DNA of 64,000 nt. Origin: Legionella_A sp963772805 (GTDB lineage Bacteria > Pseudomonadota > Gammaproteobacteria > Legionellales > Legionellaceae). Where the stretch lies: the NCBI GenBank assembly GCA_963772805.1, contig CAVYYU010000008.1, positions 434,001 to 498,000 of the forward strand, read 5' to 3'. A program made the position numbers and the translations under genes. Each line of letters starts with the position of its first letter. Positions within the stretch are counted from its first letter, which is position 1. The notes beneath the pieces were generated by a model. That model made no database searches. It was not told where the DNA came from and saw only the letters and a program-made list of their open reading frames with translations. Of this stretch, positions 60,914 to 64,000 are shown in pieces.

Positions 60914-62116
60914 ATGGCAAAGATTAGAGTTTTAACTGCACGAGATGTGACAACTAAACCAGATGGTTTTCATACTGATGGCGGGAATTTATTTCTGAGA
61001 GTTAGGGGGGATTCTAGGGCTTGGGTGTTTCTATACAGAAAAGCAGGCAAGCAAATATCAATTGGTCTAGGGGCAACGTGTTCACGTTCATTGGTTGATG
61101 CACGTGATTTAGCTGATTTAATGAGAAAAGCAATTGCTAATGGAAAAGATCCTGCTAATGAATTGAATAGGCAAGATGAACCTAACGCAAAAACATTTAA
61201 AGATTATGCTTTGGAATTAATTGAAACCAAGCGTCCCACATGGCGTAACGTAAAACATGCCCAACAGTGGGAAAACACACTCTCTCAATATGTTTATTCA
61301 GCTATAGGGGAAAAGTACCCCGCTGATATTTCTTTGGCCGATATCAAAGCTATTTTGTTGCCCCTATGGACAACAAAAACGGAAACGGCTAATCGATTAA
61401 GAATGCGTTTAGAAGCTGTATTGGATTATGCGGCTGTTCATGAGGAAAGTGATCGCCGCAATCCTGCACGCTGGAAAGGCAACCTTGATATGGTATTACC
61501 ACCTCCGCGTAAAATTAAAAAACCAATCCACTTTGCTTCAGCACCTTATAGTGACGTTCCTCGCATTATGTCTGAGTTGCGCACCAAAGATTGCTTATCT
61601 GCATACTGTCTTAGATTTACCATTTTAACAGCCGCGCGATCAGGTGAGGCGAGAGGAGCATTGTGGAGTGAAATCAATTTAGATTCAACGTCATGGACAA
61701 TACCACCAGAGCGAATGAAAGCTCAGCGTGAACATTCAATACCGCTTTGTGAAGAAGCTATTGAAATACTCAAAATTATGCAGCAATGGCGAATAGATGG
61801 TGGGGAGCGGATATTCTCTGGAGCTCTAGGTAAATTTATATCAGATGTGGCTATTAATAAAACTCTGCATGCAATTGCACCTGACGTAACGGTTCATGGT
61901 TTCAGAAGCTCATTTAGAGTCTGGGGGGCAGAAACTACGACTGCTCCAAGTGCGGTACTTGAATTGGCACTTGCGCATGTTAATAAAGATAAAGTTGAGG
62001 AAGCTTATCAACGCAGTGATTTATTTGAACGTCGCCGAGAATTAATGATTGCGTGGGGAGACTATTGCAAAGGTATAGGAAGAATAGTGCAATTGCATAA
62101 GGAGAAAATAGCGTGA
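60914..62116 (+). CDS. int: tyrosine recombinase (P4-type island integrase)
   Basis: A 400-aa site-specific recombinase. The N-terminal DUF4102-like arm domain (VTTKPDGFHTDGGNLFLRV) is followed by a core-binding SAM-like domain (about 90-175) and the catalytic domain, with the first Arg in TAARSGEARG, the HxxR in VHGFRSSF, the next His in LALAHVNKDKVEEAYQR and the nucleophile Tyr in that same block. ATG 60914 gives a six-base spacing to GAGGA; ATG 60908 abuts it. It belongs to the P4/CP4 family of integrases that target tRNA genes. Confidence 0.92.
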   Translation: MAKIRVLTARDVTTKPDGFHTDGGNLFLRVRGDSRAWVFLYRKAGKQISIGLGATCSRSLVDARDLADLMRKAIANGKDPANELNRQDEPNAKTFKDYALELIETKRPTWRNVKHAQQWENTLSQYVYSAIGEKYPADISLADIKAILLPLWTTKTETANRLRMRLEAVLDYAAVHEESDRRNPARWKGNLDMVLPPPRKIKKPIHFASAPYSDVPRIMSELRTKDCLSAYCLRFTILTAARSGEARGALWSEINLDSTSWTIPPERMKAQREHSIPLCEEAIEILKIMQQWRIDGGERIFSGALGKFISDVAINKTLHAIAPDVTVHGFRSSFRVWGAETTTAPSAVLELALAHVNKDKVEEAYQRSDLFERRRELMIAWGDYCKGIGRIVQLHKEKIA

Positions 62117-62808
62117 AGGCTCAAGAATATGAACAATTATACGATTGTGATAATGGTGCTTCTATATCGCTTAAATCTGAGATACTCATAAGTCAATTTA
62201 TAACAGAGGACTGTGAGCGATCAAAGTCATTTGGAAGTATTCATTTATATCAATTGGGTTATTGCTTACTAAGAGTCGTTGTTGAGAAGCTTGAAAATTA
62301 TTTTCCAGAAATTAATTTTAACAATTACTTTCAGATATGCATTGATAGCAATTGTCAGCCTAAAAAAGTTTGCGAGTTATCAAGAAAAAGTCTTGTGAAC
62401 AAAAATAAAAACTCAGCAGATTATGCGCTTTTTGAATTAATAACACATGCAATTTGTAATACTTTAACTATATATGACAAAGGGATGTGCGAAAGACTAA
62501 TGCAAGATTATTACAATACTGCCAGAGAGTATTTTCTAGAACTACAACAAAAGATAATAGATAAAAAAAATGGAAGTGAGGGTAAAAAAAAATTTGAGGC
62601 GGAAAGAGTTAGAGTCAAAGAGGAAGTTATTCGATTGTATAAAAATTTAAGTACCGAAAAAAAAACTAAAAAAGTGACGCAAATATATGCATACATTTCT
62701 CCTAAGTTAAAACAGTTTATGGAAAAAGAAAAATTGAGTAAACAAGAGTATGAAGCGCGTACTGTTGAGGGGTGGATACGCGAGCATCAAAAAAAAATTA
62801 CAGTCTAG
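62113..62808 (+). CDS. hypothetical protein co-transcribed with the integrase
   Basis: A 231-aa protein, unrecognised. It starts at GTG 62113, inside the last codons of int, and is therefore translationally coupled. It is AT-rich and Lys-rich, with a soluble helical C-terminal part (EAERVRVKEEVIRLYKNLST) and no membrane segment or known motif. Its base composition differs from the core genes on the left. It may belong to the mobile element's regulation or excision, but nothing in its sequence proves that. Confidence 0.55.
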   Translation: MKAQEYEQLYDCDNGASISLKSEILISQFITEDCERSKSFGSIHLYQLGYCLLRVVVEKLENYFPEINFNNYFQICIDSNCQPKKVCELSRKSLVNKNKNSADYALFELITHAICNTLTIYDKGMCERLMQDYYNTAREYFLELQQKIIDKKNGSEGKKKFEAERVRVKEEVIRLYKNLSTEKKTKKVTQIYAYISPKLKQFMEKEKLSKQEYEARTVEGWIREHQKKITV

Positions 62809-62845
62809 GGGGTAGAACGTAAACCACATATTTAGTTAATGCCAC

Positions 62846-62874
62846 ACTCCTTCGCAGAACTATAGCGAAGGAGT
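62846..62874. other. perfect 10-bp hairpin after the island gene
   Basis: ACTCCTTCGC and GCGAAGGAGT pair around the nine-base loop AGAACTATA, 38 bases after the stop of the preceding gene. No run of T follows the stem, so it is a structured RNA or weak terminator. Confidence 0.6.
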
Positions 62875-62982
62875 ATAGCGGGCGCAAAATCTAGACCATT
62901 TTAACAAAAAGTTAAGATATAATTTCTCGCTCAATTTCTATTATCATTAAGCCACGGCACAGCCGGGGACGGCGATGACCGT

Positions 62983-63043
62983 GACGTGATTCCGGGCAGC
63001 TTTTGTTGCCCGAATCCTACACCCTGTTTATTCGAATCACGTC
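62983..63043. other. nested stem structure in the intergenic region of the island
   Basis: An outer 10-bp repeat GACGTGATTC (62983-62992) and GAATCACGTC (63034-63043) encloses an inner hairpin CGGGCA-N8-TGCCCG (62993-63012), which extends with GATT/AATC and one bulged C. The GC content is higher than around it. Nothing identifies it as a known RNA family. Confidence 0.5.
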
Positions 63044-63105
63044 TTCAAATATCCTGGGGTTTGGGGCAGAGCCCCATTACACACAACGGCGCGATAGCGC
63101 ACCAT

Positions 63106-63942
63106 TTAGTGTAATATTTTTCTATGAATCTCGCTGGGTGTTCGCCCGTTAAGACTTTGGTGCGGTCTTTCGTAATTATAAAAACGGTAGTATTCTCTTA
63201 TCGCATCCCTTACTGAGACTACGTTTTCCCACTCCTGTAGGTATATGCATTCATACTTTGTTGAGCGCCATAGACGTTCAACAAAAATATTGTCTGCCCA
63301 GCGGCCTTTACCGTCCATGCTGATATCAATCTGATGCTTTTTAAGAACATCAGTGAAATCCTTGCTTGTAAACTGCGACCCCTGATCGGTGTTAAATATA
63401 TCACAACGTGAGTGAGCCAATACTCGCTCAAGCGTTTCCACACAAAAATCAGCCTCCATATTGATGCTGAGCTGCCAATCCAGCACAAAACGGCTGTACC
63501 AGTCTATGACGGCGATTAAATACACAAACCCGTGTTTCAGCCGAATGTAGGTTATATCCGTGCTGAAAACCTGACATGGTCGTACAATCTCGACGTCATG
63601 TAACAGATATGGATATACCTTATGCTCCGGGTGCGGTTTACTCGTATGCGGGCCTGGTGCAAGTGAGTGTAACCCCATGTGCTCGTAGGCCCATCGTGTC
63701 TCATGGCGTTTACATGGCTGATTATGCAAGGAAATATAATCGCTCATTTGCCTTGTACCAAAAAACGGGTATTTCGTGTAAATTTCATCGACCAAGCGTA
63801 GCAATGCCAGCTGCTCATCGCTGAACACTTTGGGCCGTGGTGCATAATAAACACTGGAACGGCTTAGATCCAGTATTTCGCACTGTTGGCGCACCGATAA
63901 CAAGGGATGACGGGTTTCAATCCAGCCGAGTCGATCATCCAC
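63106..63942 (-). CDS. IS3-family transposase OrfB
   Basis: A 278-aa DDE integrase-fold transposase. HTH_21-like sequence (LSVRQQCEILDLSRSSVYYA) precedes the catalytic triad: Asp in FSTDITYIRL, Asp in FNTDQGSQFTS, and Glu in NIFVERLWRSTKYECIYL. The C-terminal YNYERPHQSLNGRTPSEI is the usual IS3/IS150 end. It begins at GTG 63942, close behind an A9 run at the end of orfA. It is probably made as an OrfAB fusion by -1 frameshifting. The element's other end lies outside the window. Confidence 0.95.
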   Translation of the reverse strand: MDDRLGWIETRHPLLSVRQQCEILDLSRSSVYYAPRPKVFSDEQLALLRLVDEIYTKYPFFGTRQMSDYISLHNQPCKRHETRWAYEHMGLHSLAPGPHTSKPHPEHKVYPYLLHDVEIVRPCQVFSTDITYIRLKHGFVYLIAVIDWYSRFVLDWQLSINMEADFCVETLERVLAHSRCDIFNTDQGSQFTSKDFTDVLKKHQIDISMDGKGRWADNIFVERLWRSTKYECIYLQEWENVVSVRDAIREYYRFYNYERPHQSLNGRTPSEIHRKILH

Positions 63943-63950
63943 TGAACACC

Positions 63951-64000
63951 TCAGACTTTTTTTTTAGAAAATCATTTTCTACTTTTAAACGGCCAATTTG
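63951..64000 (-). CDS. IS3-family OrfA, C-terminal end only
   Basis: Only the last 16 codons are in view, reading QIGRLKVENDFLKKKV before a TGA at 63951-63953. This is the leucine-zipper tail found at the end of IS3-family OrfA. The rest lies beyond the right edge. Confidence 0.75.
63957..63965 (-). promoter_or_regulatory. A9 slippery sequence for -1 frameshifting
   Basis: Nine consecutive A on the minus strand (T9 on the plus strand) lie in the last orfA codons. Slipping back by one base brings the ribosome into the orfB frame (AAA-AAA-AAA-AGT then through GTG 63942), without a stop in between. This is the standard way IS3 elements make OrfAB. Confidence 0.75.

Noticed and set aside
1..64000. 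CRISPR arrays, rRNA or complete tRNA genes
   Set aside because: No regularly spaced repeat array, rRNA-like block or tRNA cloverleaf was seen in this window.

Overview
The window is gammaproteobacterial chromosome that looks most like Legionellales (Legionella and relatives). The evidence is its moderate to low G+C, the pilS/pilR, pyrG-kdsA and rib genes of gamma type, and five long, otherwise unrecognised or ankyrin-repeat proteins of the kind that fill Dot/Icm effector repertoires. No rRNA, complete tRNA or CRISPR array was seen. Species cannot be fixed from the sequence alone.

Layout. 1-7.3 kb: a Na+/Ca2+-type antiporter, then a laterally transferred N-type ATPase operon (atpD-C-Q-B-E-F-A-G). 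It lacks atpR and has an altered c-subunit ion site. 7.3-11.5 kb (minus strand): an outer-membrane barrel protein, a large Ig-like/beta-propeller surface protein, a cold-shock protein and a small membrane protein. 11.5-15.4 kb: an effector-like gene with a hexanucleotide repeat and a G9 tract, followed by a decayed IS. 15.4-21.8 kb: lysine 6-dehydrogenase-like, aminoadipate-semialdehyde dehydrogenase, a FadB-type fusion and a thiolase, which together suggest lysine degradation to acetyl-CoA. 21.9-27.1 kb: copper ATPase, MltA and an unknown protein. 27.2-29.1 kb: a nitric oxide detoxification module (truncated hemoglobin plus ferredoxin-type reductase) divergent from nsrR across a near-perfect NsrR box. 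29.5-31.4 kb: an ankyrin protein.

31.5-42.6 kb is a compact minus-strand operon hypA-B-F-C-D-E-hydB-G-D-A-protease. It encodes a group 3b (NAD(P)-linked, sulfhydrogenase-type) [NiFe] hydrogenase with its maturation set, and a divergent nickel transporter sits beside it. 42.7-50.1 kb: another ankyrin protein, epmC, an Old Yellow Enzyme, a short PhnA-like protein, pilS-pilR and an unknown protein. 50.1-57.7 kb: a beta-CASP metallo-hydrolase, a BepA-like protease, ribD-ribE-ribBA-ribH and a Fic protein with a cluster of operator-like repeats. 57.9-60.5 kb: pyrG-kdsA with a clear terminator. 60.7 kb to the end: the start of an integrated island, with a tRNA-Ser 3' fragment, a tyrosine recombinase, an unknown gene, structured intergenic DNA and an IS3-family element running off the edge.

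A family of palindromic repeats of about 65-100 bp with arms TGTAGGTTGG...CCAACCTAC occurs five times, always in intergenic DNA behind gene 3' ends. The strongest leads are the N-ATPase that lost AtpR together with the usual acidic residue of c-subunit helix 1, the hemoglobin/ferredoxin-reductase pair under NsrR, the Fic operator cluster, and the structured DNA in the island.
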